Of a DNA stretch of 64,000 nt, positions 49,101 to 58,753 are shown piece after piece. Origin of the DNA: Paraspadella gotoi (Eukaryota; Chaetognatha). The notes under the pieces are model-generated. The model was not told the origin of the DNA. It saw nothing but the letters and a program-made list of their open reading frames with translations, and made no database searches. The stretch's first letter is position 1; each line of letters starts with the position of its first letter. The stretch spans positions 30,319,376-30,383,375 of the forward strand of contig CM119263.1 in NCBI GenBank assembly GCA_051294375.1. The letters are read 5' to 3'. The translations under genes and the position numbers were made by a program.

Positions 49101-52100
49101 CATGGCGCTCAACTTGAGCTGATTCTCCGAGAGAGTCTTCTTCTTGAAGACCTTCTTATAGACCCGAGCGCTGACGCCTTTGGGCTTTTTCTTCTGCTCC
49201 CCAGCAACGGCCTTTTTGGCGGGCGACTTGGACTCGGCGTCGACGAGCCGCTTGGGCTTTTTGGCGGGCTTCTTCTCCGCGACGTCGGGTTCGTCGCTGT
49301 CCTCTCGTTTTCTTTTGTCGCCCTTGACGCCGGGCGAGTGTGCGGCTTCAATCGGGAAGGAAGTGACGTCCATGGTTGGAGTCAAAACAGTCGCTTCTTT
49401 TTTTTTCTTCGTCGCCATTTTCTTTTCTTTCTTGGGTTGAAGAACGATGTCGCCAGGGTCGACCGACTTGGCGGCCTCCGCCTTCCCGCCTCTCAGTTTC
49501 TTCTTTTTCTTCTTTTTCGTCGTCGTCGTCGTGTCATCGCCGATCTTCTCGACCACGAGATTGACGCCCTTCTTCCCGCCCTTTTCGTCTTTCTTAAGAA
49601 GGACGCGGTGGCCTTTGACGATGGCGCCTGTTGAATTGAGGGCGCGCATGATTTCTCTCTTTTGTTTAATCTGAAAGGAAATAAAACAAAAGATAAATAA
49701 GAATGAGTTGTAACAATGGGCAAAACCGACTTCAAAGTTTCAAGACGAACCTTCTGCTTCAGTTTGGCGACTTTCTTGTCTCCATCAAAGTCGAGTGTCT
49801 TCCTAGCCTCATCAGCGTCGCCGTCGCCGCCGCCGCCGCCGCCACCCTCAGAAACTCGCTTCTTTAGATTCGACTTTTTGCCGACAGAGTCTTTCTCTTT
49901 GGAGGGAAGACCCGAGGTGGACGATGACAAGGACATCTTGCCTGGAGGCGGGGAAGAGTGGAGATGACTATTTATCGAATTGCCTTACCTTCAACCAAGC
50001 CTTACCTTCGTAAAGCATGACTTTAGGACTGAATTTGACTTTTCTCCCTTCATTCTCGAGATTGAGGTGAATTCCTTTCTTCGGCGTTTTCTTCGTCGGA
50101 GTCTTTTTTGTCGGAGTCTTTTTTGTCGGCGTCTTTTTTGGCGATCCAGCCTTTTTTTCCGGCGTCGATATCACAGACATTTTTTACGGATTTTAGAGTT
50201 TTAACATTACTACTAATTTACTAGTAATATGAAAGTCTATTAAAATACGTAGCACGTATGAAATATTGGTACCTACGTACTAACATGAAAATACAAATTA
50301 AGAACTCGTAACACTCAGAAAACATTTTTTATCACAATTAAACTATATACATGTATGTATCACAGAAACCTCAGTTGACACGATTCATGATTTCACCGTC
50401 GAGTTCCTCGCATCAATAGAAACGGCGCCGCCCATCGACGACGCCGGCTTCAAAAGAACCACCGGCGCCAAGGAGACGGCGCTGGCAGCGTCGTTCGGCA
50501 GCAGCATCCGCGGCACGGCGGAGACGGACGACGCTCCTGCTGCCGCGTTTACGTTCAGAACGGGAATTGTGAAAGCGAGGAAATTGTGGACGGGAATCGC
50601 GGCGGTTGGTAATGGGATCGTGGCGGTCGTCGTCGGTACGTGCAAGGCGGTTGTCGGTAAAGGGACCGGAGTTGTTGGTAAGGGGTTGAGATTGCTAGGC
50701 ACAACAATGGGCTTTTTCGTTACGGAATTAGCAATGGAAGTAGTCATAAGACGAGATGGTGGAACGAATTCTCCAGTCGGTCTGTCCACTTTCTCTCTCA
50801 CACTTTCTCTTTCCAATTTCTCGCGATTCAGTCGATCTGCCGATCTTTCGATTCCGATTTCGGAATCCAAGGCCGAACGCGCGTTCGAATCCACGATTGG
50901 ACTCGTCCTTTCTTGCGCGGTGGTGACGGGGCGCGTCCTTACCCTCGCCCCTTCCTCCTGCTCCTCTAACCTTCCCTCTCCACTTTTCCCATCGTGCGTC
51001 GCCTCGTGAATCCTCAGCGCCTTCGAGCTCGAGTATCGTCTCTCGCACACTCGACATCGCAACTCTTTTCCTCCTTCGTCGACTCCGTGCGCCCTCGCCG
51101 CGTGCTGCGCCAATTTCTGCCGCGCGCCGAAGGCCTTGCCGCAGACGCCGCAGGAGTGCGGCCGGTGAACTCGGGCGAGATGGTAGGCGAGGCTGTTCTT
51201 GAAGGCGAATGCGGCGGAGCAAGTGGGACAGCGATGAATCTTTGAGGCGGCGGAGGCGGTGGATTCGCGAACGATGAGGAAGTATCTACAGAAGGGGGCA
51301 TTTTATAAAAGGGAACTAATAATATTAGGACGTTAATATCAATTTATGAAAATAAAACGTACTTTTTAGAATTCTTTGAGATTTTCTCCTCGTGCACGCT
51401 TTCGTGACTTTTAAGAGTTCGCGCAGTTTTGCACGTACGACCGCAGATGCGGCATCTATAGATTTGCTCGGTGTGCGATCTAAATCGTTAAGATACAAAT
51501 TATAGTTACATTAGTAATTATTGAAGGTCAACAAATTAGACGCGAATCGCCATCCTCCCAAAGTCACCTCCGATGTGCATTGAGCGAGGATCTCCACCGA
51601 TAACTCGCGCCGCAGTCTTGACAGACGAAAGGCCGTTCGGACGAGTGCGTCCGTTCGTGCGTCTTTAAATCGTGGCGCGTGTAAAAACGTCTATCGCATG
51701 TAGCGCACGCGTGACTCAGCTTTCGGTTATGGACGCGCCAGTTGTGTTTCCAGAGTTTTGTTTTGTCGGGAAAAGAGAAGGAGCAGACGGAGCAGGCGAG
51801 TGGAGCGACGGAAGAGTTTAGAGAAGCCGGAGGAGTTGCGGGAGTGACGGGATTGGGAGGAGCGGAAGAAGTCGTTACTTGGGACTTTGTTCTCCCAACT
51901 CGTTGATTCTCACGACTCCTTATTTTACGAGATGAAACTGATTGTGTTTTCCTTTGGCCTTCGTCGCTTTCTGAAGCGAATCTTAAGCGGACAATATTCG
52001 AGTGAAGATTCCGTTCCAACGATGAATCTTCTTCGATCTTTTCTCTCTTCGTTGTCTCCATCTTTCTCATCTTTCCAAAGTTCATCTTCTTTGAATCCAG

Positions 52101-54525
52101 ATTCTTTTTCTCTTCCAAGTCCTTTACTTTTTCTATCCTTTTGCTTTTTCTGTTGGCAATTTCAACTCCCATAGCATCGAACCTGGTATTTAATGTTTTT
52201 TTCTTCTCTGCCATCGAAGCAGATTTTTTATCAAAATCCTCGTTTCCCCCTGGCGTCGCCTCCCCGTTCCACATCTCCACTCTCCCGCCCCTCGTCTCTT
52301 CCACGCACTCGACGAATCTCCGATGCAAGACGTCGACGATCCTCTCCAGATCTTCACGCTCGAGACGTCGGACGCCGCGACATTCGGTCGTCGTCGCGAT
52401 GGCGAGGAGGGAAGCGTGGGAGGTGGAGAAAACGTCGGGCCAATGGTGAAGCATCTTGGGAGAGAAAGTTTTGAATAAAAATCATTATTATAAATTTTTG
52501 TTTTCATTAATAACAAGAACGATACATACTTAAAAATTCATCCTTGAAGCTGCATACCTTTAAAATTAGAAACTTTTCCGCGAGCGCCCGCAAAACTTTA
52601 TTTTCGGGCAGACATTTCTCCACGGAGTGAAGAGTCATGATTGTCTTCTTGTCCTAAATTGGATGAGACCAAAATTAGATCATCTAATAAAAAATATATA
52701 TTGAAACAGAACAAACCCATGGCACTTGGAATAATTTACTACTATATACAAATGAGTAAGATGAACTCAATCTCATACCAAGATATATAGTCGGGCATTC
52801 ACAACGCCCCATGGCAATCCTATTTCAAATCTTAAACTCGCCCTATTCTCTCCTTCCCTTATCCCGTCCCCCCCCCCCCACATTTCAGGAGCGATCAACA
52901 TCGATTGGGCGCGGAATCTTCAACGCGTCGACTTCGACGTCGAGGACGAGATCGTCAACCTCGTCGCCAATCTCGAGCTCGAGACTTCGCAGGCCAAATC
53001 TCTTTTCGAGGACAGGGCCAATAGGGATATCATTCTATATGGAGGTGAGCAACGTCCCAGATTGATAAAAATTTCGTAATATGTAAATTATTCGCTAGGT
53101 AAATTATAAACAGAATGGCACAGAGAATTTGGCATTTTTCAACATTACAATATCTGAATAGCACGAATCCTCCCCCCCCCCATAAAAACCCACAGGAGAG
53201 CAAATGGTCCAACTCCGCAACTTGTTCAACAAATCGTCGCCCATCACGCCGACGACGACGATGACGACGCAGCCTCGAAGCGTCAACGGGTTGATCGGCG
53301 ACGGCGGCGACGAAGAAGACGACGAAGACTGCGTCACGCTGCTGACTGGATCGGAGTTGGCTTGGTCCTTCGCCGAGGCGCTGCTTCACGACCTGGCTCT
53401 CAACACTCCAAGGGCGGGTTCGTGAAACGCAGAGCTTGGAGACCAAATGTCAACTATTTAATTAATTTATATATAAACTTAAAATCCTTCCCCCCTCCCA
53501 TGTCCCCCCCATACCCGCGTCCCCAACAGAAGGCTACCACAACGGATTCTGCGGCGCCAAGCCACCTTCCTTCCCCGCCGGCGCCAATGGCGATGTCGGC
53601 GCCCTCGGCGCCCTCGGAGGCGGGGTCGGCGGAGAGAAGGGCGTGATCAGAATCCTGGAGGGCGGCTTCGATCTCTTCGTCGACTCAAAACCTTTTTTGG
53701 TCGTCAATCATCAAAGGTTCACGGACGAGGATTATCACTTTCCGTCTGGTGAGAGAAAAAGCGGCGATGAAAACGATCAGTTCGAACGAGGATGTTATAT
53801 CTTTGACGAGTTAACAACGCCATCTTCGTCACCCCTTCCCTCATTCTTCCTCTCAGAGATCATCGAAGATTTTCTCTACCTCGGCGACGCAGATGTGGCC
53901 TCTAAACTGGGTCCCCTCAAAGAGCTCGGGGTGGAATACGTGATCAACGCGACGGCGGACGAACCTAATCACTTTCCCGACGAAATGAAGTATCTCAACG
54001 TCGAGATCGAAGATCGACCAGGAGCTGACATCGCCCAGCACTTTCAAAGTAAGGATTTGACCCAGCGAGCTCTCGCCAGCGATATCTCTAGTAAAAAAGC
54101 TCATCTTCTTTTCAAGGAGTGCTGGCGTTTTTGGAGGAAGCCCAACAGATGTCCTCCAAGGTGCTCGTCCACTGCGTCCTGGGAATGTCTCGCTCGCCCA
54201 CCATCGTCATCTTCTATCTCATGATGACGAGGAGGTGGAGTCTCAGCAAATGTTTCGAATTTGTTTTCCATCAGGTGATTCGAATGAGATTTCTTTTTTC
54301 AGTTTTCAATTCATTAGCATGACTTAATATGTTTTCCAGCGACCGTGCATCTGGCCAAATAGCTCTTTCCTGCGGCAGCTTATCGAGCAGGAGGCGCTGC
54401 TGTTCGGCGCGGATCGAGTATCCATGCGGATCCCACCGTCGGAATCCGAGACCGACGATGAGTGCAACTTTAAATACCAATGGAGGGATCCAGCGACGAG
54501 AGTTTGGACCAACGTCCTCAACTAA
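28155..54525 (+). CDS. Rhodanese + dual-specificity phosphatase (MAP-kinase-phosphatase type), with a 24.5-kb first intron
   Basis: Seven exons on the plus strand: 28155-28335, 52889-53044, 53196-53417, 53530-53748, 53857-54048, 54117-54274 and 54340-54525; 1314 bp, 437 aa, all phases compatible. Exons 1-2 together make the N-terminal rhodanese/CH2 domain; the split falls inside its conserved core (LLLIDVRP...AHVKG | AINIDWARN). Exon 4 has the LEGGFDLF linker found between the two domains of MKPs. Exons 5-6 form the phosphatase domain, with the general-acid loop (IEDRPGADI) and an intact active site [12 protein letters not shown] (HCx5R). It should dephosphorylate phospho-Tyr/Thr, probably on MAP kinases. 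Seven minus-strand genes lie inside intron 1 (28336-52888). The exon-1 link rests on phase and domain continuity; a misassembly is the alternative. Confidence 0.85.
28336..29551. other. Left part of phosphatase intron 1, downstream of TFIIS
   Basis: 1.2 kb of AT-rich intron between phosphatase exon 1 and the TFIIS stop codon. It contains no recognisable exon, repeat pair or RNA gene. Confidence 0.5.
29552..31063 (-). CDS. TCEA1: Transcription elongation factor TFIIS
   Basis: Rescues backtracked RNA polymerase II by stimulating transcript cleavage. Seven exons: 30932-31063, 30496-30754, 30266-30393, 30069-30175, 29894-29983, 29750-29825 and 29552-29671; 912 bp, 303 aa (human TCEA1 about 301). 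It has an N-terminal LW domain ([20 protein letters not shown]), a serine/glycine-rich linker, the central polymerase-binding domain ([20 protein letters not shown]...[10 protein letters not shown]) and the C-terminal zinc ribbon with four cysteines. The catalytic acidic hairpin is intact ([20 protein letters not shown]). It lies antisense inside phosphatase intron 1. Which vertebrate paralogue it matches best cannot be told, so the symbol stands for the family. Confidence 0.96.
31064..31575. other. Intergenic region between cyclophilin 3' end and TFIIS start
   Basis: About 510 bp within phosphatase intron 1, AT-rich. It includes a perfect TTGGTTGTACCAA palindrome at 31359-31371 that recurs at 55974. 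It probably holds the TFIIS promoter. No coding sequence. Confidence 0.5.
31576..32964 (-). CDS. PPIB: Membrane-anchored cyclophilin (PPIase), cyclophilin B-like
   Basis: Peptidyl-prolyl cis-trans isomerase. Seven exons: 32952-32964 (13 coding bases), 32787-32897, 32597-32685, 32375-32473, 32194-32299, 31842-32000 and 31576-31769; 771 bp, 256 aa. The catalytic core is intact: [41 protein letters not shown] hydrophobic segment about residues 30-48 ([20 protein letters not shown]) after a basic stretch looks like a signal anchor rather than a cleaved signal peptide. One loop ([20 protein letters not shown]) differs from vertebrate cyclophilin B. The tiny first exon is inferred: it is the only phase-correct way I found to supply a Met, using a 54-bp intron. 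It lies antisense within phosphatase intron 1. Confidence 0.88.
32965..33959. other. Intergenic region between EB1 3' end and cyclophilin start
   Basis: 995 bp within phosphatase intron 1, AT-rich; likely the EB1 3' UTR plus cyclophilin promoter. A TTGGTTGAACCAA palindrome lies at 33609-33622. No exon recognised. Confidence 0.5.
33960..35255 (-). CDS. MAPRE1: Microtubule plus-end tracking protein EB1
   Basis: Binds growing microtubule ends and recruits other plus-end proteins. Seven exons: 35166-35255, 35019-35091, 34783-34949, 34505-34693, 34343-34423, 34090-34260 and 33960-34001; 813 bp, 270 aa (human EB1 about 268). The N-terminal calponin-homology domain ([64 protein letters not shown]) is followed by an alanine/proline-rich linker. 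A C-terminal EB-homology coiled coil follows ([30 protein letters not shown]). The last intron uses a GC donor (CAG|GCAAGT), which joins the EB domain to a 14-codon exon ending EEF, the acidic-aromatic tail read by CAP-Gly domains. It lies antisense in phosphatase intron 1; MLH1 ends 275 bp upstream. Confidence 0.95.
35531..39660 (-). CDS. MLH1: DNA mismatch repair protein MLH1
   Basis: MutL-homologue ATPase that couples mismatch recognition to strand incision, as a dimer with PMS proteins. Eleven exons: 39528-39660, 39153-39301, 38977-39081, 38731-38878, 38355-38515, 38175-38278, 37820-37983, 36827-37599, 36266-36519, 35924-36068 and 35531-35758; 2364 bp, 787 aa (human 756). GHKL ATPase motifs are intact: [34 protein letters not shown], and the transducer [13 protein letters not shown] disordered acidic linker (exon 36827-37599) leads to the PMS-interaction domain, which ends in the invariant FERC. 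A second in-frame Met follows the first directly. A 10-N gap (36640-36649) and a 70-bp tandem pair (37998-38138) lie in introns. It is antisense inside phosphatase intron 1. Confidence 0.97.
36640..36649. other. Assembly gap (10 N) in MLH1 intron; right flank resembles a DIRS-like element end
   Basis: Sequence resumes with AACATGATAGAAT, matching the right tip of the DIRS-like element (ACATGATAGAATT). The left flank shows no clear element end. The gap may hide all or part of an unassembled copy. Confidence 0.5.
37998..38138. repeat. Tandem duplication of a 70-bp unit in an MLH1 intron
   Basis: Two nearly identical units, each beginning ACACAGACCATCAGTTTCAC and ending CCTTCCTACCGAG, lie head to tail (37998-38067 and 38068-38138). 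They differ by one A in a run and one substitution. No coding role. Confidence 0.9.
39661..40087. other. Intergenic region between WDR11 3' end and MLH1 start
   Basis: About 430 bp, AT-rich, antisense within phosphatase intron 1. It should hold the MLH1 promoter. Nothing else recognised. Confidence 0.5.
40088..46248 (-). CDS. WDR11: WD-repeat protein WDR11
   Basis: Two-propeller scaffold of the WDR11-FAM91A1 complex at the trans-Golgi, also linked to Hedgehog signalling and cilia. Nineteen exons: 45991-46248, 45707-45927, 45481-45632, 45284-45382, 45082-45203, 44813-44996, 44277-44734, 43987-44203, 43267-43514, 43100-43193, 42915-43027, 42486-42659, 42212-42414, 41573-41837, 41234-41498, 41044-41162, 40829-40960, 40501-40740 and 40088-40297; 3774 bp, 1257 aa (human about 1224). 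Landmarks: [100 protein letters not shown]. Exon 45284-45382 is accepted from phase and the [12 protein letters not shown] stretch. A 10-N gap at 42106 lies in an intron. It is antisense inside phosphatase intron 1. Confidence 0.95.
42106..42115. mobile_element. 10-N gap in WDR11 intron bracketed by both ends of the DIRS-like element
   Basis: The left flank reads AATTTATGGTTCCA and stops at the Ns; the element's left end is AATTTGTGGTTCCA. The right flank resumes ACATGATAGAATT, the element's right tip with its AATT boundary. This is what an unassembled insertion of the 2.4-kb element would look like, with the interior collapsed to a placeholder gap. Confidence 0.65.
46249..46654. other. Intergenic region between PUM3 3' end and WDR11 start
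   Basis: About 400 bp, within phosphatase intron 1. It should hold the WDR11 promoter and PUM3 3' UTR. No further feature recognised. Confidence 0.5.
46655..50180 (-). CDS. PUM3: Pumilio-homology protein PUM3 (Puf6 family)
   Basis: Nucleolar PUF-repeat protein that binds nucleic acid with little sequence specificity and acts in large-subunit rRNA maturation (yeast Puf6). Ten exons: 50006-50180, 49751-49941, 48938-49670, 48723-48841, 48510-48650, 48176-48433, 47899-48090, 47378-47573, 47009-47305 and 46655-46920; 2568 bp, 855 aa (human about 648). PUF-repeat landmarks: [77 protein letters not shown]. The extra length is a lysine-rich N-terminus, including tandem KKTPT units near residues 15-35 and a glycine run in exon 2; such basic tracts suit nucleolar targeting. 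The zinc-finger gene ends 205 bp upstream. It is antisense inside phosphatase intron 1. Confidence 0.93.
50385..52638 (-). CDS. C2H2 zinc-finger protein, probable transcription factor
   Basis: Four exons: 52558-52638, 51568-52454, 51363-51479 and 50385-51285; 1986 bp, 661 aa. The N-terminus (about residues 1-60) has no domain I know, and a long basic/acidic linker follows. Then come about seven C2H2 fingers between residues 250 and 430, starting [22 protein letters not shown] and continuing [98 protein letters not shown] and [21 protein letters not shown]. The C-terminal third is low complexity with proline/threonine repeats. No orthologue recognised. The frame is open upstream of the chosen Met to an AG at about 52654, so an extra 5' exon is possible. 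It lies just inside the 3' end of phosphatase intron 1. Confidence 0.85.
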
Positions 54526-56122
54526 CAAACAACTCAATTTGTAAAAAGACTTCTGTGAATTATTTTAATATTATATATAATTTTATATTATTATTCATTA
54601 AAAACTGGGGTTGTCGCAAATAACTCGAAAAAGATGTGGACGTTCGCCAGTTTTAACGAAATTTCATACTCGTTCTTTTTCATCATTCAATAAAAGATAT
54701 TCTCCTTTCGTCACTTTTACCTGCACGATATTTATCCCACGATATTTATCCCTCGTACCATGTCCTTCGTCCACATAACAACGCTGTTTCTTTCCATTTT
54801 TTCAATTCAAATTTCGAAGGCGACCATTGCATTGTTTATAATCAGTAACAATTGTATTCCTAAATAAACTGCGATAAATAAACGCCATAAATTTCAAAAA
54901 TTATGAGATTGAATGTATTTCAGGTCAAATTTACACGACTTAAAAATGTATACTGTAATGAAGATTTGTCTCAGTAAATCTACCAATCATTTTTTTAAAA
55001 AGATAGATACATGCCTTGAATGAAGGCTCTTCAATAAAATATAGCTGGAAGGCAAAAAAAAAAATAAAGTGGTTTGATGAAAGAGTTAATACTTTTTTCA
55101 ATTTTTCTGACCAGAAATACATCTTTTCAAAAAGTGCGTCAAAGACTAAAGGCTAAATAAACAAAACTGCTGAAGTAATTACATCAGTCTAAATTCTAAA
55201 GTTGAATGTGAGAAACACAGAGCATTAGGGAACGAATGAGTCCGCTGTTCAGGAGGCATACTGACAATTTTACTGAATTAATTTACTTAATTACATAATT
55301 CTTTATCAAAACACGATAAGAATTTTTGATTGCATTGGAGCGCGAAAAAGCAAAATCGCATCTATAGCTGAAAAAAAACTTGGATGGTCGACTCACAAAA
55401 ACTAATAAGGATAGTCTAATTGTAAGAGACGAATATTTAATCTTATCTCAAATGAGATTGAATTTCTCAATCTTATTTACATATTGCAGTATTAAATCTA
55501 AATGCTTCTATTTTCATTTTGGATTTAAATATTAGTTCTGTTTTACGGTTTTTCAGTAGCTAAATTTCTAAATTTGCTAAATTTTTTCTTATCAGAGTTA
55601 AATCAGCATAAGATTAACATCCTTAACAGTTAATCACTAATAGTGCTAAACTGTGCCAAATTGTTTTACTCTTCTTTTTCATCCTTCTACTAGGTAAACA
55701 CCTCTTTTCATTTTATACCGTTCTCCCGGTTACTTTTTGACGGCAAGTTACATGGAGAAAAAGTGGCAGTTTGTCTTTTGCAACTTCATACCACAAGTGA
55801 AGTGTCAAACCACTGTACAACAACTCATTTCTAGTTCTCAATCCTATTCAGACCAAATATAGGGAATGATCTGGCCACATCTCTTACATAAGGATGGAGG
55901 CCTTAAACCACCAAAGCCTGTCCAAAGTCAGGGGCAAGATAGCTTATTTATTAAATGAATGGATAATTTTATATTGGTTGTACCAATTTCATAATTATAA
56001 TTAGAACATTGAATAGACTTGTGCAGAAGGGAAAGTAGGGACTCCCGATGGAATAGGATTTAAGTTTTTATGGCACAAAATTTTCGGCGTTATCCCCGAC
56101 GCTCGAACATCGTTCACCGCCA
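54526..56122. other. Convergent intergenic region after the phosphatase
   Basis: 1.6 kb of AT-rich DNA between two convergent genes. It contains an imperfect palindrome at 55445-55490 (AAATGAGATTGA...TCAATCTTATTT) and a TTGGTTGTACCAA palindrome at 55974-55986, both members of short families seen elsewhere in the window. No gene recognised. Confidence 0.55.
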
Positions 56123-58604
56123 TCAATTTTCCTCAATCGTCACGTTTTGAAAAGTTTTTGTTGTTCGATTGTAGAAGCAACCTGGAAAAAAAATGTCACT
56201 TTTTCTCTCCCTTTTTATAATTTATATCCCTTTTCTCTCTCTATTCTCACTTTACCTCCCTATTCTCTCTCACCTGGAACTCGGACGTGCATCGATTTCG
56301 TTATCATCTGCGTCTGTCGTCCGGGATAAAATTTGGCTTTAACGACTGCAAGTGAGAGTGTTGATCCCATTTTGAAAGCGAGTTGCTTCTTGGTATAAAC
56401 GATCTGACGACGTTAAAAGAACCAATACATGAAATGCTATTTTACTAATTAGCCTCACTTGTTCATTCAACAATCAACCTGCTCTTTTTTCGATCCTTTC
56501 TTCTTCTTCTTTCCTCCGGATTGCAGAGTCCTCAAGACTGCGGCGCCGAGTGCCGTCTTCCGATCTTTCCCTTCGACGCCAATCGCCGGACCCTCGACGA
56601 CGGCGCGAGGACTCCTCTTCGTCGACGAAGATGAAACGCTGACTTGAGACACGCCCTTTTGAGAAGAAGGAGACGAATCCGCGGTTTGCGATTTCGAAGA
56701 TGACGGGCCGTTTTGCGTTGGCGGAGAAGAATCCACGGTTGGCGGAACGCCGTTCTGCTGCGGATGCGAATTCGAAACGCCGTTCTGCTGCTGCTGCTGT
56801 TTAAAGTCCACATCCTCCTCGGTCTTTCGAGCGCTCATTCGTCTCAGGACGTTGACTCTCGTTCTCGTCCCATCTCGTCCCCCGTCTCGACGTTCACCGG
56901 GTGACGCGGTCGGATTCTCGAGATCATCCTCCATCGAGGGACGATTTGATGACGAGTCCGACTTGACGCGACGCTTCCTCACCACCTTAGGCTTAGGCGG
57001 TGCGGGCGAGGGCTTGAGACGATCCTCGCCCGATACTTGCGTCAAGGTCAAGCTCGACTCGTCCGAGTTCGACGATCGATCGACGGAGAGATGAACCCAT
57101 GGCGCCTCCTCCCAGCCGCCGATCGACGCGTCCGGCTTTGATCGAACGGGACGCTTGGTCGGCAGCGCCGTCGGCGATCCCAATTCTATCGCAAGGCGGC
57201 CAGCCAGGCCCGTTCGAGTAACAGCCTGACGGAGCTTGCCGCGGGTTGCCAGTTCTCCTAGTGGACCCTGTAAAAACGAGAGAGAAGAGAAAAGAGAGAA
57301 GAACACGAGAGAAGTAAAAATATAGAGAAGAGAGAGGAAACAAATGAGAGGGGAAAGAAGCAAAAAAAGAGAGAGAAGAGAAAGGAGAGAAGAGAGAAGA
57401 AAGAGAAGAAAGGCGATAGAGATTACGTAAAAGATTGAACGAGTTTCACCATTCTCTCGGCGCAACAGAAACCTTTGTTCACCTTAGAATGGAGATACTG
57501 CCACATTCCGCGACGATTCTTCATTTCAATGCTCAAGGATTTTGTGCCGTCGTCGTCTTCGCTGTCGTTGTTGTTGTCGTCGTCAACTTCCGTATGCGTT
57601 TGAAGTTTGACCGACTTTTTCTTCGCCTTCTTCATGTTCAAGAGATCACACACACGCGGAGATATGGCGCCTTTGGCCGGATCAGTCAGCGACTTAGTGG
57701 GCGATTTAGCAGGTGAACCGACGGGCGTCTTAGCAGGCGAACCGACGGACGATTTGAAAACCGAACCGACGGGCGATTTGACAGGTGAATCCACGGGCGG
57801 CGAAACTGGCGGCGACACGGGAGGAGTGATCGGCGCAACGCCGGGCGCGGTTTTTGAAGCGGCGGCGGCGCCGGCTGAAAAACGAGGTCTCCCTCGAGGC
57901 TTCTTCACCGGTTGACTGAGACTGTCGGCGGAGTTGGGATCGGCGACAGGACGGGGAACGACCACGGGAGTAGATCGGGGCCGACCGCGTTTTCTGAAAC
58001 AAATTATTAGGCCAATAAATAAATCAATAAATAAAGAACCCAATCAAGTTTTACTTATTTGCCTCTAGACCCAACCAGTCCGAACCTAGTTCCTGCTGAC
58101 CGTCTCTTCCTTGTTGTCGCCTTGTAATCTTCGCCGCCGAGGTCGTCGTCTCCCAACTCCATGACGACGCGCCCAGTATTTTCCTCCTTCACCACCACGC
58201 GCCCTCCCGGCATCTTAGTCTCCTTTGTCTCCACGTCGCTGTCTTCAGAGTCGGACTTTGAAAGGGGAAAGAGAAGGATAGATTTGAAGAGAAAAGTTGG
58301 ATAGGTTGGATCGGGAGAGGAAATAATATATCTCTGCTTACCATCAAACGTTGGTCGCCCTGCTGTTTTCGTTGCTGTTTCTGTAGGGCTTTTTCTTCGT
58401 ATTCTACAATAAAAATAAATGAAATGAAGTTCAGCAAATAAATTTATATATTTTTTTAAATTAATATTGCTGACCTTTCTTGTCTTCCTCTGTGAGAGGA
58501 ACGAGCTTTAGACCGAGAAACCACTTTCGACGGCAACTGTAAGAACTTTGAGGGACTTTTCTCTTAACTTCTTTGATGATGTATCGAGTAGAACCGAAAA
58601 AAAC
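56123..58604 (-). CDS. Unrecognised basic, proline/serine-rich protein with AT-hook-like motifs (5' end not found)
   Basis: Exons inferred from splice signals and phase: 58475-58604, 58342-58403, 58071-58255, 57483-57993, 56479-57267, 56274-56403 and 56123-56181, about 620 codons. The first exon encodes a compact conserved-looking segment (SCRRKWFLGLKLVPLTEEDKK). Later exons have AT-hook-like cores (KKRGRPRS, KPRGRPRF), short SPxKSPVGS-type repeats, acidic tracts, and a possible folded piece NRRGMWQYLHSK | GPLGELATRGKLRQAV. I do not recognise the family; nuclear/chromatin function is inference only. Weak points: no start Met in or before the first exon (an in-frame stop lies just upstream), a weak donor GG|GTCTAG at 58069, and two possible donors at 57482 and 57449. 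It may be two genes. Confidence 0.45.
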
Positions 58605-58753
58605 CTAATGCCATTAATATTCAAATAATTCAATTGGTACAACCAATAAGTACCAGACTTTGAGCCGACCGAAAAAAACTCCTGGCCATAACCGTATAAT
58701 TAGTTAGTTAAATAATTGTATAATTAATTACACAAACAATAATTAGAATTCAT

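Noticed and set aside
50080-50150. Possible CRISPR-like or satellite array from the repeated TCGGAGTCTTTTTTG units
   Set aside because: It is coding: it encodes the tandem KKTPT units of PUM3 in frame.
58069-58075. Stop TAA at 58057-58059 as the true end of an upstream small gene
   Set aside because: Left open rather than accepted: a phase-compatible donor (GG|GTCTAG) just before it joins an AT-hook exon, but it is weak, so the alternative of two genes is noted in the feature.
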